Part shown: in pieces, positions 5,619 to 5,742 of the stretch | Layout of the letters: the number at the start of each line of letters is the position of its first letter | Position numbering within the stretch: position 1 is the first letter of the stretch | DNA from: Deinococcus sp. | Lineage (GTDB): Bacteria > Deinococcota > Deinococci > Deinococcales > Deinococcaceae | Length of the DNA: 5,742 bases | Direction: 5' to 3' | NCBI RefSeq assembly: GCF_025362455.1 | Contig: NZ_JANYGJ010000031.1 | Coordinates: forward strand, 1 to 5,742 | Translations under genes and position numbers: made by a program | The notes under the pieces: model-generated | Databases searched by the model: none | Told to the model about the DNA's origin: nothing | Seen by the model: the letters and a program-made list of their open reading frames with translations, nothing else

Positions 5619-5742
5619 TTACCCAGAAGTGGGATAGAGGCTGACAGAGACGTCAAGATCAAGCAGCCAGGCGGCCTGAGTGAGCCAGGCCCAACCGCGC
5701 CAGAGGGTCTGCCAACCAGGGTCGCCGTCACGGCGGCGACCA
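5619..5742 (-). CDS. C-terminal fragment of an unidentified minus-strand gene, possibly a transposase (5' end outside window)
   Basis: From the right edge a minus-strand frame stays open for 40 codons to a TAA at 5619-5621. It begins GRRRDGDPGWQTLWRGWAWL and is rich in tryptophan, with codon choice like the confident genes. The basic RRRDGDP followed by W-x-x-LWRGW resembles C-terminal ends I associate with IS4-type transposases of Deinococcus, but this is from memory of general pattern and too short for a firm call. A second minus-strand frame is also open to a TAA at 5555-5557; its composition is less gene-like, though it could be the true continuation if there is a frameshift. Convergent with the histidinol-phosphatase, with 104 bases between. 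Confidence 0.4.
   Translation of the reverse strand, partial: GRRRDGDPGWQTLWRGWAWLTQAAWLLDLDVSVSLYPTSG

Overview
The window looks like chromosomal DNA of a Deinococcus-type bacterium. It is GC-rich, with strong G/C at third codon positions. Three of its genes carry a TANNNT -10 box ending only 5 to 7 bases before the start codon and show no Shine-Dalgarno site, the arrangement of leaderless genes that are common in Deinococcus. The genus is inferred from these traits and from the general look of the proteins, not from a database match.

Left part (1-2117), all on the minus strand and read right to left: a DnaQ/epsilon-type DEDDh 3'-5' exonuclease, then an ApbE FAD:protein FMN transferase, then the N-terminal half of a Tat-exported DUF2271 protein that runs off the left edge. 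ApbE and DUF2271 proteins are often found together near flavin-linked membrane redox genes, so genes of that kind may lie just outside the window.

Centre (2360-3478), plus strand: a two-gene operon of a hotdog-fold acyl-CoA thioesterase and a histidine (RHG/phosphoglycerate-mutase-like) phosphatase, joined by a TGATG stop/start overlap. The 255-base divergent gap to its left holds the two promoters and nothing else I recognise.

Right part: a 214-base convergent gap with more A and T than its surroundings, holding a 16-base tandem repeat and small inverted repeats; a minus-strand SARP/BTAD-type transcriptional regulator (3693-4553); and, divergent from it, a PHP-family histidinol-phosphatase (4726-5514) with a complete set of metal ligands. 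The last 124 bases hold what appears to be the 3' end of a minus-strand gene, possibly a transposase.

The most unusual signal is a set of 15-base tandem repeats. One lies in the first codons of the DUF2271 gene, one in the first codons of the regulator, and one in the regulator's 5' leader, in frame with its coding sequence. The first two share about 11 of 15 bases per unit and are read in the same codon register, although the genes are unrelated. I see no phage, CRISPR, RNA gene or clearly new multi-gene system; most of the window is ordinary housekeeping sequence.
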